Part shown: positions 18,616 through 28,172 of the stretch, one piece after another
How the letters are laid out: every line of letters begins with the position of its first letter
Numbering within the stretch: position 1 is the stretch's first letter
From: Thalassoglobus polymorphus
GTDB lineage: Bacteria > Planctomycetota > Planctomycetia > Planctomycetales > Planctomycetaceae
DNA: 64,000 nt
Reading direction: 5' to 3'
Assembly: GCF_007744255.1 (NCBI RefSeq)
Contig: NZ_CP036267.1
Coordinates: 1,240,001 to 1,304,000 of the forward strand
Position numbers and translations under genes: made by a program
The notes under the pieces: generated by a model
Database searches by the model: none
What the model was told of the DNA's origin: nothing
The model's input: only the letters and a program-made list of their open reading frames with translations

Positions 18616-21087
18616 TTACTCTTCTCCACCTGCACCTGCCTGTTCTTTCTTTTGCAGGCGAAGCATTTCCAGACGGGTGAGTGGTTTTTTCGGTGGTTCT
18701 TTCTTCGCGACGACAGCTGGTTTTGGAGTCGCTGGGGCATCTTTTTTCGGTGGTGGAGGGGTATCGACTCGAAGGCGTCCTGTGCCCAGGTTGTGAAGCA
18801 CTGTTTCGCCGCTCTCGGGAACGATGACCTGGCAGAACACATTCTTGCTCATTCCGGGAGGAGTGTTCGCAGCCGCTTTAATGACAAAGTTCAATTCTTC
18901 CACACCGGACTTCAGTGTTAAGTTCTCTGCTGTTGCATTCGCAGGCAGACCGAGCAAGCGGACTTGAGCTTCTCCTTCGAAGTCTTTGCGTTTCGTGATC
19001 TTGATTGGGTACACAATTTCTTTGCCTTGCTCAACAGCCCCCTGAGCAAACTCAAACGTCATGTACTGCTCTTCGACTTTCAGTGGAGCAAACGGGGTAC
19101 AAAGCTCAATATTGCCGTTTCCGACCTTCGCAATACAACGAAGCGAGATCATGGACTCTTGGACAGCGGCGTTTCCGGCAGCGTTTATGGGGATGAGGGC
19201 TTCCGTCTTCCCTTTTGGGATTTTCACTGATCGGCTGGAATTCACCCCGGATGGGTTTTGAAGCATTAGCAAAGTGATGTCTTCGTCCCAGCCTTCTTGC
19301 TTCTCACATTTAACTTTCAGATTCATTGAGCCACCACGTACAAGTGGCACTTTGGGAGCTTCAATCCAAACTTTGAAAGGCGCTTTTTCAGTAACAATCA
19401 CTGGCATGCGTTCGATGTCTTCTTCCCAGACACGATTGTTATTCCGTCCTCGAATCATCAGGACTTTTTGTTGAAGTGAACCTGAAACTTTTTTGTCTTT
19501 TTGCTTTGGATCATTCAGGAAGACTTCGATGTCTGAGTATTTCCCAGCAACAGGTGCGTTTTCATCTGCATAGAACACCACTGGCATTGACCCGCCACTT
19601 CTCCAGCCTTCAGGGCATTCAATTCGAACACCTTCAGGCAGATCCTCGCTTCGAAAATTGACTGGCCCCCCAATATTATCCCGGCGAATAGTAGCTACGA
19701 TTCCAGAACCGGCTCCTTGCGGGATGACGATTTGATGTTGAACGTAGCGTGCGAATTCAATCGGAGAGGCAGTGATTTGGGGTTCGACAGGTGTCAGTTC
19801 AATTCTATAGCTGAATGCCTCGCCACCATTTTTCAAATGATCGTAGACCGCCACGGCGTACTCGCCGTCCACTGGGGCATTGAACCGGGCGTAGCTGTCA
19901 GGACCGCGACTATCGTCGTTTGATGTGACACGTGCCCCGTTATCCATGCGGTATATAAACAAGACTGGGTCAAGAGCGGAACGTGACCGGCGGGCATAAA
20001 CCTCGACGTCAAATTGCTGGTCTTTCTTTGCTGAGAACTTAAAGAAATCAACATCACCCGGCTCTGAAATCACACCATTAAAGGCTCCGGGAGCTGCGGC
20101 TGGGGTCGCCTTGGTTCGATCGTTGTTTGGTTCCTGCTCAACAAAGTTGTCGAGTGGGCTGAGTCGGAAAGGCTGCGCTGTAGGAGCAATTCCGTACTCG
20201 TCCTGAACTTCGAGGCCAAATCGTTCCAGATTTCCATCAGCAGGTAGAGTCACTTCGCGGGTGATGGGGCCTTTTACATCTCCAACAAATGTGACAGTGA
20301 GTTTCTCGCCCGGCTTTCCACCAGATGGAATGACTGCGTGAGGACGAGGGAAGTTGCCGATATTGGCAAAGTAGTAGGCTCGGCCATCGCCGTTATACGC
20401 AGAGTCTCGAACGAGAATCATGTAGCGTCCATCTTTGGGGGCGATGATCGAAGCCACACTATCGTTCCAAGTCAACGGAGAATCATCGTTGACGGCAAGC
20501 TCGAATCTTTCTTCATTGATGATTGCGACATAAGGGTCAAAGAAATTCGTTCCGGTTGAAAATCCGAGCCGCATCCCAAAGACCTCGACCGAAATTCGCT
20601 CACCTTTTTTGGCCTCAATGGCGTAATAATCAGCGTCTTCTCGATCGATTCGCCCGTAGACAGCAACGTTTTTTTCAATCACTTGAGGAGCTGAAAAATC
20701 GGTGTTTGGCTCTTTCTCATTCACGACTGGGTAAGGCGTGACATAAAAGTTCTGTAAGTCAGAAAGTCCGGTCTTGGTACGAATCCGCATTCGGTAGGTG
20801 CCAAGATTGCAACCTTCTTTCAACTTGAGCGTTGCAGTGACCTGCTTTCCTTTTTGCTTCTCATCAGTTGGAAGTTCGAACTTGACGACTTCCAGACCTT
20901 CGTCGTAGATCAGGAGCTCTTCGGCGTCATCTAAGTTCGATCCTTGGAGTGTGACGGCGATCTCTGTCCCACGCTGAGCCCCTCGCGGAGAGAGGTTGGT
21001 GAATCGTGGTGCCGCAGCGAAGGCTGCTTGAGCGATGAAGACAAAGCTAAAAACCAGGACTGATTTGAGTCCAAACTGAATTCGCAT
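18616..21087 (-). CDS. Exported IPT and pre-peptidase C-terminal (PPC) domain protein
   Basis: An 823-residue protein with a signal peptide (MRIQFGLKSVLVFSFVFIAQAAFA). An N-terminal IPT/TIG-like fold (FTNLSPRGAQRGTEIAVTLQG) is followed by two PPC-type beta domains recognised by NEKEPN.DF..A..I...V.G.I and VEQEPNNDRTKAT blocks with DVDFFKFSAKKDQQF and ADYYAIEAKKGE. The remainder is further beta-rich repeats, ending in a Pro/Lys-rich tail (TPPPPKKDAPATPKP). PPC domains bind calcium or carbohydrate and help secretion; no protease domain is present. GGGGGGA lies just before the ATG. It sits between the DUF1501 and DUF1549 genes of the same cluster, suggesting a joint exported assembly. The precise function is unknown. 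Confidence 0.82.
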   Translation of the reverse strand: MRIQFGLKSVLVFSFVFIAQAAFAAAPRFTNLSPRGAQRGTEIAVTLQGSNLDDAEELLIYDEGLEVVKFELPTDEKQKGKQVTATLKLKEGCNLGTYRMRIRTKTGLSDLQNFYVTPYPVVNEKEPNTDFSAPQVIEKNVAVYGRIDREDADYYAIEAKKGERISVEVFGMRLGFSTGTNFFDPYVAIINEERFELAVNDDSPLTWNDSVASIIAPKDGRYMILVRDSAYNGDGRAYYFANIGNFPRPHAVIPSGGKPGEKLTVTFVGDVKGPITREVTLPADGNLERFGLEVQDEYGIAPTAQPFRLSPLDNFVEQEPNNDRTKATPAAAPGAFNGVISEPGDVDFFKFSAKKDQQFDVEVYARRSRSALDPVLFIYRMDNGARVTSNDDSRGPDSYARFNAPVDGEYAVAVYDHLKNGGEAFSYRIELTPVEPQITASPIEFARYVQHQIVIPQGAGSGIVATIRRDNIGGPVNFRSEDLPEGVRIECPEGWRSGGSMPVVFYADENAPVAGKYSDIEVFLNDPKQKDKKVSGSLQQKVLMIRGRNNNRVWEEDIERMPVIVTEKAPFKVWIEAPKVPLVRGGSMNLKVKCEKQEGWDEDITLLMLQNPSGVNSSRSVKIPKGKTEALIPINAAGNAAVQESMISLRCIAKVGNGNIELCTPFAPLKVEEQYMTFEFAQGAVEQGKEIVYPIKITKRKDFEGEAQVRLLGLPANATAENLTLKSGVEELNFVIKAAANTPPGMSKNVFCQVIVPESGETVLHNLGTGRLRVDTPPPPKKDAPATPKPAVVAKKEPPKKPLTRLEMLRLQKKEQAGAGGEE

Positions 21088-21231
21088 TTGGTCCCCCCAT
21101 TGCGTTTCAGAAAAATTGTAAGCAGAAAGGTTGAGTAGACGCCAACATGTGCGTGACGGTTACGGTCGGTTGACGCTCTTTTCAACCAGAGGGTGCAACC
21201 CGATCAGAAAACTCACCGTCTATGTATAAAT

Positions 21232-21268
21232 ACAGGCGAACCCCACCTTTAACGTGAAGCCCGCCTGT
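21232..21268 (-). other. Stem-loop between the DUF1501 and PPC genes
   Basis: ACAGGCG (21232-21238) and CGCCTGT (21262-21268) pair around a 23-base loop, 15 bases after the DUF1501 stop on the minus strand. No U-tract follows, so it may tune read-through or mRNA stability rather than terminate. Confidence 0.35.
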
Positions 21269-21282
21269 TGAAATTTCACTCT

Positions 21283-22638
21283 TTAAGCCAGCAGGTCTTT
21301 GATGACTTTACCACCGTCGACGATTTCAATCGGACGATCTCCTGGGGCCATCAGTTCTTTATCTGCAACGATTCCGAGGGTGTGGTAGATCGTTGTGAAG
21401 AAGTCTTCCACGCCGACAGGATTGTTTTCCGGCTCATCTGCTGTTGCATTTGATGATCCGTAAACGGTTCCTCGTTTAATACCGCCACCAGCGAGTGCTA
21501 CGCTGAACACTTTCGGGAAGTGGTCACGGCCGGCTGTTTTGTTGATCTTAGGAGTACGACCAAACTCAGTTGAAAGAACAACGAGAGTTTCGTCGAGCAT
21601 TCCTCGGTCGTCCAAGTCGGTCAGCAATTGAGCATAAGCCTGATCTAAGGCAGGCATTGTTCGTTTTACGCCGGGAACAATGTTGTCGTGCATGTCCCAT
21701 CCGCCGTAAGTCAGGTTGACTAAGCGAACGCCTGATTCGACAAGTCGTCGAGCGAGGAGCATTCTTGCACCGGCTTGGTTGCGGCCATAAGCATCACGAA
21801 GTTTCGCATCTTCTTTTTCAAGATCAAAAGCTTCGCGAGCTTCAGGAGATGAGATCAAGCTGTAAGCAGATTCGTAAAACGAATCCATCGCCGTGATCTG
21901 GTCAGACTGCTCACGACTTTGGAAGTATGCATTGACCGACTCCAGAGCGGAGCGGCGGTTCGCAAACCGACTGTCGTCGACACCACTTGGAAGGTTTAAA
22001 TCGCGAACTTTGAAACCGTTACTCGCAGGATCACTTCCGAGGGAGAACGGTGCAAAAGCTGAACTGAGATATCCACTTCCGGCAAATTCGTTTGGTTGGT
22101 TAGGAATACAAACGTAAGGAGGCAGATTGTTACGGCTTCCGAGTTGCTGGCTAATGACTGAGCCAACTGACGGGTAGCTCAGAGCAGGGCTAGGGCGATA
22201 TCCAGTGAACATGTTGTGAGTTCCGCGCTCGTGGGCAGCCTCACCATGGGACATCGACCGAATGACAGTCATTTTGTCAGCAACTTGTGCTGTCTTCGGG
22301 AGTGTTTCACTAAACAGGACTCCATCCAGTTTAGTTTTTACTTGTTTCATTTCACCACGATATTCGATCGGAGCATAAGGCTTCGGATCGAAGGATTCCT
22401 GGTGAGCAAGCCCACCCGGAAGGAAAATGTGGATGATCGACTTAGCGGTTCCTTCGAAGTTTTCGTAGTCCTTGAGCGCACCTTGAGCTTCGCTTCGCAG
22501 CAGGTCAGGTAGCGTTAGGGACGTCCCAGCGAGCATTCCGACCTGGAGAAACCCACGTCGAGAAAATTGTTGGAAGTGTTTTGGAGTGCAACCATGTGAA
22601 TTATGAGTTGCAGACTGTGTTTGTGAAAGCTTGGCCAT
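21283..22638 (-). CDS. DUF1501 family protein with twin-arginine signal
   Basis: A 451-residue protein. The Tat signal is visible as FSRRGFLQVGMLAGTSLTLP (residues ~27-46), implying export of a folded, perhaps cofactor-bearing protein. DUF1501 hallmarks, related to the alkaline phosphatase/sulfatase superfamily, include SIIHIFLPGGLAHQESFDPK, RSMSHGEAAHERGTHNMFTGYRPSP, LVNLTYGGWDMHDN, STEFGRTPKINKTAGRDHFPK and the terminal VEDFFTTIYHTLGI. His and Asp residues in these blocks could form a metal site. AAGGAG precedes the ATG. It is the first gene of the four-gene leftward cluster, a pairing (DUF1501 with DUF1549/DUF1553) repeated at 29-33 kb. Confidence 0.92.
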   Translation of the reverse strand: MAKLSQTQSATHNSHGCTPKHFQQFSRRGFLQVGMLAGTSLTLPDLLRSEAQGALKDYENFEGTAKSIIHIFLPGGLAHQESFDPKPYAPIEYRGEMKQVKTKLDGVLFSETLPKTAQVADKMTVIRSMSHGEAAHERGTHNMFTGYRPSPALSYPSVGSVISQQLGSRNNLPPYVCIPNQPNEFAGSGYLSSAFAPFSLGSDPASNGFKVRDLNLPSGVDDSRFANRRSALESVNAYFQSREQSDQITAMDSFYESAYSLISSPEAREAFDLEKEDAKLRDAYGRNQAGARMLLARRLVESGVRLVNLTYGGWDMHDNIVPGVKRTMPALDQAYAQLLTDLDDRGMLDETLVVLSTEFGRTPKINKTAGRDHFPKVFSVALAGGGIKRGTVYGSSNATADEPENNPVGVEDFFTTIYHTLGIVADKELMAPGDRPIEIVDGGKVIKDLLA

Positions 22639-23266
22639 CGTCCGACGCTCCTTTTCCTTGAGGATTACGGGGTCTGGTCAGCCATCCACTATGGGCCGCA
22701 AATCTAAGTTGTTGAAGTTGTTGATAAAAACAACTGAAGGTAGGACAGCTTAGTTGGCGGGGGGGAGTACACGTCCCGATCATTGGTGGGTGGGCTGGCT
22801 GGTTTGTAGGCTTCTTAGGAAAACCTAGCGGGGAGTTTTTTAGAACATCGTCATCTTTTTGATGTTCCATCAAGCTCCTTGTATGTATTGACCACACTAG
22901 ACTAGCAGAAACCAAGAGTCAATCAAAAAAAGCTTTCAATTTTCTCAAGTTTCGAATTGATTGCCTGACTGACACACGTGAAATATTTTACCCAAAGGTT
23001 GCGCATTCTGCAATCTGCCCGGTTTATGCCGAATCTGAGACGGCAGGTGTCTCTTTTTATCAACACGTTGTCTGAATCATCTCTTCCCCTCAATTTCCTG
23101 AGCTAGTGTTTTCCGGACTATCGATTTTGCCGTCCTGATCAGGCTGTCAGAGCTGATACGTCAACCCGATTTTCGGTCTCTTTATTAGTGAAGCATCCAG
23201 AGTCATATAAAGGTGTTCGAATCGGTTCTTACCTGGCTGAAGAAATATACTTTAGGAGAATGATCC
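22639..23266. other. Divergent intergenic region
   Basis: About 630 bases between the divergently transcribed DUF1501 cluster and the tad genes. It should contain both promoters. It holds a G-rich run (22756-22766) but I could not identify convincing promoter boxes, RNA genes or coding sequence. Open frames here lack ribosome-binding sites and familiar products. Confidence 0.5.
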
Positions 23267-24580
23267 ATGGCTTCCCCGCCACTTTCCCGACTCAAGAAAG
23301 AGACTTCTCATGATGACTTCGAGAATCTCAAACGCCTGATTCACGGCAAGCTTGTTGACAAGCTGGACCTGAATAAACTGGGTGAATTGCAGGGTGATAC
23401 TCTGCGTCGGGAAATCCGTCTGGTGGTCGAACATCTTTGCGACACAGAAAACCCTTTATTAAATCGTTCCGAGCGTGAGCGGCTGATCGAAGAAGTTCTC
23501 GACGAGACATTCGGGTTTGGGCCTCTCGAAATCCTCATGAAAGAGGAAGGCGTCGCGGATATTATGATCAACGGGCCGAAACATGTGTTCGTTGAGAAAA
23601 ATGGACGTATTCAACGTTCACCAGTCACGTTTCGAGACAATGATCACTTGCTCCAAATCCTGGACCGAATCGTTTCTCGCGTTGGACGCCGCATTGATGA
23701 AACTTCACCGATGTGTGATGCTCGTCTTCCCGACGGTTCTCGATTGAATGCGATCATCCCGCCTCTGGCGTTAGATGGGGCATCACTTACAATTCGAAAA
23801 TTTGGGTCTAAGCCACTGGCACTCGAAGACCTCCTCAACTTTGGAGCCTTCACACCAGAAATGGTGATGTTAATGGAAGGGGCGATCAAAGCTCGTCTCA
23901 ATATTATTATCTCCGGTGGTACTGGTTCCGGTAAAACCACGCTGTTGAACACACTCTCAAGTTTCATTCAGTCTGACCAGCGTGTTATCACGATTGAGGA
24001 TGCTGCGGAACTGCAGCTTCAGCAGGATCACGTTCTTCGTCTTGAAACACGCCCCTCAAATATCGAAGGCAAGGGGAGTGTTTCCGCGACTGACCTCGTC
24101 AAGAACGCCCTGCGAATGCGTCCCGACCGAATCATCATTGGGGAATGTCGTGGACCTGAAACGCTCGACATGTTGCAGGCGATGAACACCGGTCACGAAG
24201 GTTCGATGACGACCGTTCACGCGAACAATCCTCGTGATGCCGTCTCTCGTATTGAGACCATGGTGACCATGGGGGGAGTGGAGCTTCCGTTAAAAGCAAT
24301 TCGACATCAGCTCTCTTCGGCTGTCGATTTGATCATTCAAGCCAGTCGTTTGCAGGGTGGTCCGCGAAAACTGACTTACGTGACTGAAGTGCTGAATATG
24401 GAACAGGACACAATCATCATGCAGGACATTTTCCGGTTTGTGCAGGATGGAATTGACGAAGAGGGCCGGGCGTTTGGCCACTTTGAATCAACAGGAGTGC
24501 GGCCGGCCTTCATGTCTCGATTGGAAGCAGCAGGAGTCCGCCTTCCAGCAAACTTATTTTCCGCAAGAAGTCTGGGATAA
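23267..24580 (+). CDS. cpaF: Tad/type IV pilus secretion ATPase CpaF (TadA)
   Basis: A 437-residue hexameric secretion ATPase powering Tad-type pilus assembly at the inner membrane. Seen: the N-terminal domain block [19 protein letters not shown], Walker [10 protein letters not shown] (217-225), Asp box [11 protein letters not shown], Walker B region [14 protein letters not shown], and the His box [12 protein letters not shown]. The length fits the family. AGGAG lies 8 bases before the ATG. tadB and tadC follow closely on the same strand, and a terminator follows tadC, so these form a three-gene operon; pilin, prepilin peptidase, secretin and CpaE are not nearby. Confidence 0.96.
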   Translation: MASPPLSRLKKETSHDDFENLKRLIHGKLVDKLDLNKLGELQGDTLRREIRLVVEHLCDTENPLLNRSERERLIEEVLDETFGFGPLEILMKEEGVADIMINGPKHVFVEKNGRIQRSPVTFRDNDHLLQILDRIVSRVGRRIDETSPMCDARLPDGSRLNAIIPPLALDGASLTIRKFGSKPLALEDLLNFGAFTPEMVMLMEGAIKARLNIIISGGTGSGKTTLLNTLSSFIQSDQRVITIEDAAELQLQQDHVLRLETRPSNIEGKGSVSATDLVKNALRMRPDRIIIGECRGPETLDMLQAMNTGHEGSMTTVHANNPRDAVSRIETMVTMGGVELPLKAIRHQLSSAVDLIIQASRLQGGPRKLTYVTEVLNMEQDTIIMQDIFRFVQDGIDEEGRAFGHFESTGVRPAFMSRLEAAGVRLPANLFSARSLG

Positions 24581-24657
24581 CCGGGCGTTGAATCAACTCC
24601 CACCTGACGTTTCAAAAAAACAAAACTACTCGCATCAAAAAAGAGGGGATCCCCCCA

Positions 24658-25656
24658 ATGTGGACACTCGCATTTTTGCCTTTTGAAATTGACCCAATGA
24701 TGGCCTCGATTGTGGCCTTCATTGCAGTCTTTGGCGGAGCCGTCGCTGCAATCTTTATGATGCAAGACGCTTCGAGCAAGGAGATTGAAGACCGTCTGGA
24801 TGTTCTTTCTGGTAAGAAGAAAGCCAAAACGAAAGATAATCAGGTCACTCGTGAAGCACTCGTGAAAGAGAGTGTGCAGGGGCTGGCAGGCTTTTCTGAA
24901 AAGATTATGGAGCGGTTCACGAATATCCGGCTGCTTTTTGTTCAGGCAGATACCGCAATCAGACCTGAAGTCTTCTTCATGATCATGGTTTTGTCTGGGG
25001 CAGTCGGAACTGCGTTTGCCGTCGCCATGCGTGCGGCACTTCCCTTTTACCCATTGGTATTTGTGATCTGTGCCATCCTGCCGTTCGGGTGGTTGATGTT
25101 CAAGAGAAGTCGACGCTTCAAACGATTCGGAAAACAGCTTCCCGATGCGATGGAACTCGTCGCTCGTGCTTTACGTTCTGGGCACAGTCTTAACTCAGCC
25201 TTGAAAGTTGTTGTTGATGAACTCTCCGATCCCATCTCTAAAGAATTCAACATCGCATTCGAAGAACAGAATCTTGGAATTCCGATTGAGGATGCACTGA
25301 AGCACGTTTATATCCGTGTTCCCAATATGGACTACAAATTTTTCGCGATGGCAGTTGCGATTCAACGACAGTCTGGTGGTGATCTCGCAGAAATTTTGGA
25401 CAAAATCGGAAGAATTGTCCGGGATCGGTTCCGAATTATGGGGCAAGTCCAAGCGTTAACAGGGGAAGGTCGAATCTCGGGGATCGTGCTGATGGCATTG
25501 CCGCTGGCTTTGTTTGTCGCGGTTTGGAAATTGAACCCTGAATATGTGATGTTGCTGTTCACCGATGAGCTTGGACGCAAAATGGTCGCTGCTGCTGTCG
25601 TCCTGCAAGTTATTGGTGCCTACACAATTAAGAAAATTATTGCGATCAAAGTTTGA
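24658..25656 (+). CDS. tadB: Tad secretion platform protein TadB (type II secretion F family)
   Basis: A 332-residue inner-membrane platform protein. It has an N-terminal membrane helix (residues ~14-38), two helices around 102-146, then the cytoplasmic T2SSF domain with the typical LPDAMELVARALRSGHSLNSAL block and GGDLAEILDKIGRIVRDR, and two C-terminal helices (~276-328). It lies 77 bases after cpaF and 60 before tadC. The ribosome-binding region AGAGGGGATCCCCCC includes the palindrome GGGGATCCCC (24645-24654), which could sequester the site. The ATG at 24658 is the only sensible start. Confidence 0.92.
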   Translation: MWTLAFLPFEIDPMMASIVAFIAVFGGAVAAIFMMQDASSKEIEDRLDVLSGKKKAKTKDNQVTREALVKESVQGLAGFSEKIMERFTNIRLLFVQADTAIRPEVFFMIMVLSGAVGTAFAVAMRAALPFYPLVFVICAILPFGWLMFKRSRRFKRFGKQLPDAMELVARALRSGHSLNSALKVVVDELSDPISKEFNIAFEEQNLGIPIEDALKHVYIRVPNMDYKFFAMAVAIQRQSGGDLAEILDKIGRIVRDRFRIMGQVQALTGEGRISGIVLMALPLALFVAVWKLNPEYVMLLFTDELGRKMVAAAVVLQVIGAYTIKKIIAIKV

Positions 25657-25716
25657 TCAACTCGCTTCATCAGAAAAACATACGCACTCAATAAGTAGAT
25701 TGAAAGAGAATATCCC

Positions 25717-26655
25717 ATGGGTATGGAAATGCTCGTCCCTATCGTCGTCTTCATCGCTGTCGTGGTCGGCGTTGGAGCTGTGATTGCCGCACTCACCACG
25801 GGAAAAGATTCTCGCGTTGCAGAACGTCTCGATGAACTCCGCGAAGGAAAGAAAAAAAGCCAGTCGAATGACACGCTCAAAGAAAGTGGTGTGAGCAGCG
25901 CATTTAAGAAAGCAGCTCCAGCACTCTCAAAAGCCCTTCAACCGACCTCGGACCTTGAGGAAAGCAAGCTTAAGGTCAAACTGGCAAATGCTGGGTTTTC
26001 CTCTCCGAATGCAAATACCATTTTCCTGGCGATCAAAGCCGCCTCAGCAGGAACGATGCTCTTCCTTTCAGGAGGAATCACCCTCGCGCTGATGGGACCG
26101 ACGACAGATGCTCTTCTGACTGTTGTCGCCGCTGCTGGGGTCGGGATGTTTTTGCCTGGCGTCATACTCACATTGCTGGCCTATAGTCGTAAAGGAAAAA
26201 TTTTCCTCTCCCTCCCTGATGCACTCGACTTGCTCGTGGTCTGCGTAGAAGCGGGGCTCGGTCTCGATGCTGCAATGCGACGGGTGACAGAGGAACTTGC
26301 GGACTCTGCCCCTGAAATTTGCCAGGAACTCAATCACTGCAACAAACAGTTGCAACTCGGACGAAATCGACGAGACGTTTTGCACGACTTTGGAGTAAGA
26401 ACCGGGGAAGATGATGTGAAAGCTCTCGCTGCGATTCTCATTCAAGCAGACAAGTTCGGATCTTCAATCGCACAGGCTCTTCGCGTTCAGTCCGACACAA
26501 TGCGCGTTAAGCGGAGCCAACTAGCTGAAGAAAAAGCAGCTGCGACAGCGGTGAAAATGATCTTCCCGCTCGTTCTCTTCATTTTCCCGGGGATCTTTGT
26601 CGTCCTGGTTGGACCCGCCGCCATTATGATGATCAGACAACTACTGACAACATAA
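25717..26655 (+). CDS. tadC: Tad secretion platform protein TadC (type II secretion F family)
   Basis: A 312-residue paralogue of TadB. An N-terminal membrane helix (~6-28) is followed by two helices (~105-155), a cytoplasmic T2SSF domain with LPDALDLLVVCVEAGLGLDA and DDVKALAAILIQADKFGSSI, and two C-terminal helix segments ending MMIRQLLTT. TadB and TadC are thought to form the heterodimeric rotor around which CpaF works. GAAAGAG precedes the ATG. It is the last gene of the operon; a strong terminator follows 55 bases later. Confidence 0.92.
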   Translation: MGMEMLVPIVVFIAVVVGVGAVIAALTTGKDSRVAERLDELREGKKKSQSNDTLKESGVSSAFKKAAPALSKALQPTSDLEESKLKVKLANAGFSSPNANTIFLAIKAASAGTMLFLSGGITLALMGPTTDALLTVVAAAGVGMFLPGVILTLLAYSRKGKIFLSLPDALDLLVVCVEAGLGLDAAMRRVTEELADSAPEICQELNHCNKQLQLGRNRRDVLHDFGVRTGEDDVKALAAILIQADKFGSSIAQALRVQSDTMRVKRSQLAEEKAAATAVKMIFPLVLFIFPGIFVVLVGPAAIMMIRQLLTT

Positions 26656-26710
26656 GAGGTTATAACAGGTTCAGTGCAGCGACAGCTGCATGCAGATACG
26701 TACTTTGCCC

Positions 26711-26758
26711 AGCTTGACAGACCGGAGAATCTCCAGTCTGTTAAGCTGTTTTTTTTAT
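26711..26758 (+). terminator. Rho-independent terminator after tadC
   Basis: AGCTTGACAGACCGGAGA (26711-26728) pairs with TCTCCAGTCTGTTAAGCT (26730-26747) with one bulge and a wobble, followed by eight T's. This ends the cpaF-tadB-tadC operon. Confidence 0.92.
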
Positions 26759-27037
26759 TTGGTAATTGTTTCGAGTTTGCATCTGGAGATTTCTGTAGGC
26801 ATGTTAGGATGTCGCGAATATGATCAACGGATTTTCGTTGTTTTGATGTCTTCATCTTTGTCAGCTATGATGTTTTTTTTGATCTGAAAAGGAAAACTCC
26901 GGGCAAGGGTGGACTGATTCGAACAGGGGCTCCTAAAATCAGCGGTTGGATAGCTTCAGGTTCGTTTTACCTGAACGTCCTTGCAGCCAATGTTGTTTTC
27001 TTTTGTGGGAAGATTGGGGTGTGGAGAGGTGTCAACT

Positions 27038-28069
27038 ATGAATCGTCGTATCTCAATTGTTGCGTTGGCATTGATGGCAGTTTGTCTTCAATGTGGGACA
27101 GCTCACGCCCAAAATAACAATCTCAACTGGGCGGAGAAGATGTTCTCCGACTTGAATGTTGATTTTGGAACCGTTGCGAGGGGAGCTGATACACGGCACT
27201 TCATCGTCATCGAAAATCTTTATGAGGAAGACGTTGAGTTGGTCAATGTCGGGACAACCTGTGGTTGCACCGCAGCAAAGCCAGACAAGACACTCCTGAA
27301 AACTTACGAAAAAGCACGCATTGAAGTTGTCATGGACACGAAGAAGTTCATGCACCGCAAGGACTCCAATGTCGATGTGACACTGCGATTCCACGGAGCC
27401 GATGGGGTGGCGACGAAAACGGTTCGCGTTCCAATCACCGCGTACATCCGCTCTGATGTTGTCCTTACTCCGGGAAACTTGGATTTTGGAAGTGTGGAAT
27501 TCGGACAAGCTGCCGAGAAGGTGATCAAGATTGCCTACGCAGGTCGAAATGACTGGACGATCGAAGGCATCCGGAATGACAACCAAAACCTCGAAGCAAA
27601 GGTGACTGAAACCGAGCGGAGCAACGGTCGCGTCACATATCAGCTGACTGTTCGCCTTGACGAAAACGCAAAAATTGGCCCTCTTCAAAATAAAATATTC
27701 CTCCTCACCGACGATCAAAAGTCTCCCGAGGTTCCAGTTCTCGTCACAGGTCGTGTTGCCCCCGATATTGAAATTGTCCCGAGCAACGTCCCACTTGGAG
27801 TTCTTGCTGCCGGAGAAATCAAGCAATTCAACATCGTTGTAAAAGGGAAGCGTCCCTTCGCGATTAAAGATATTGAATGCGATGCTCATCCAAACTGCTT
27901 CGAAATTCGCCCTCTGACGGAAGAATCAAAAACTGTTCACGTCATCCCTTTCAGGCTAACGGCTCCCGACACACCTGGAAATTTTTCTGAGACATTCGCT
28001 GTGACGATCGACGGTCGCGAGCAAACCCTCAGCTTCACCGCCGACGGAAAAATTCGCGAAGGCGCCTAA
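27038..28069 (+). CDS. Exported DUF1573 domain protein
   Basis: A 343-residue secreted protein with a signal peptide (MNRRISIVALALMAVCLQCGTAHA). The DUF1573 Ig-like fold is marked by LNVDFGTVARGADTRHFIV and the conserved VGTTCGCTAAKPDK (CGCT at 75-78). Two further Ig-like modules follow (LTPGNLDFGSVEFGQAAEKV at ~130 and IEIVPSNVPLGVLAAGE at ~245). I start at the ATG at 27038, which has GGAGAGG 8 bases upstream; a TTG at 26981 adds 19 residues before the signal and is unlikely. It is separated from tadC by a terminator, so it has its own promoter in 26760-27037. The family is common in Bacteroidetes and planctomycetes; its role is unknown, perhaps surface adhesion or scaffolding. Confidence 0.88.
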   Translation: MNRRISIVALALMAVCLQCGTAHAQNNNLNWAEKMFSDLNVDFGTVARGADTRHFIVIENLYEEDVELVNVGTTCGCTAAKPDKTLLKTYEKARIEVVMDTKKFMHRKDSNVDVTLRFHGADGVATKTVRVPITAYIRSDVVLTPGNLDFGSVEFGQAAEKVIKIAYAGRNDWTIEGIRNDNQNLEAKVTETERSNGRVTYQLTVRLDENAKIGPLQNKIFLLTDDQKSPEVPVLVTGRVAPDIEIVPSNVPLGVLAAGEIKQFNIVVKGKRPFAIKDIECDAHPNCFEIRPLTEESKTVHVIPFRLTAPDTPGNFSETFAVTIDGREQTLSFTADGKIREGA

Positions 28070-28081
28070 GTTCTCAGCCAT

Positions 28082-28100
28082 GGAGCATCTTTCGGATTGG
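28082..28100 (-). repeat. End fragment of the dispersed element
   Basis: GGAGCATCTTTCGGATTGG matches the terminal AGAGCATCTTTCGAATTGG of copy E with one internal difference, and lies 12 bases after the DUF1573 stop. Only this end is recognisable. Confidence 0.5.
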
Positions 28101-28108
28101 TCTTCAGT

Positions 28109-28172
28109 GTCCATTTAGCTCCGTCGATGTAGCCCCGTCCATTTAGCCCCCGGTGAGTCTCCACCGGGTGGG
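28109..28172. repeat. Short direct repeats and GC-rich hairpin in a 569-base gap
   Basis: GTCCATTTAGC occurs at about 28109 and again at about 28138. The second copy runs into CCCGGTG-agtctc-CACCGGG (28149-28168), a 7-bp stem flanked by C and G runs. This resembles the small palindromic intergenic repeats common in planctomycetes. The rest of 28173-28638 shows no gene; a reverse open frame at 28201-28431 lacks support. Confidence 0.5.
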
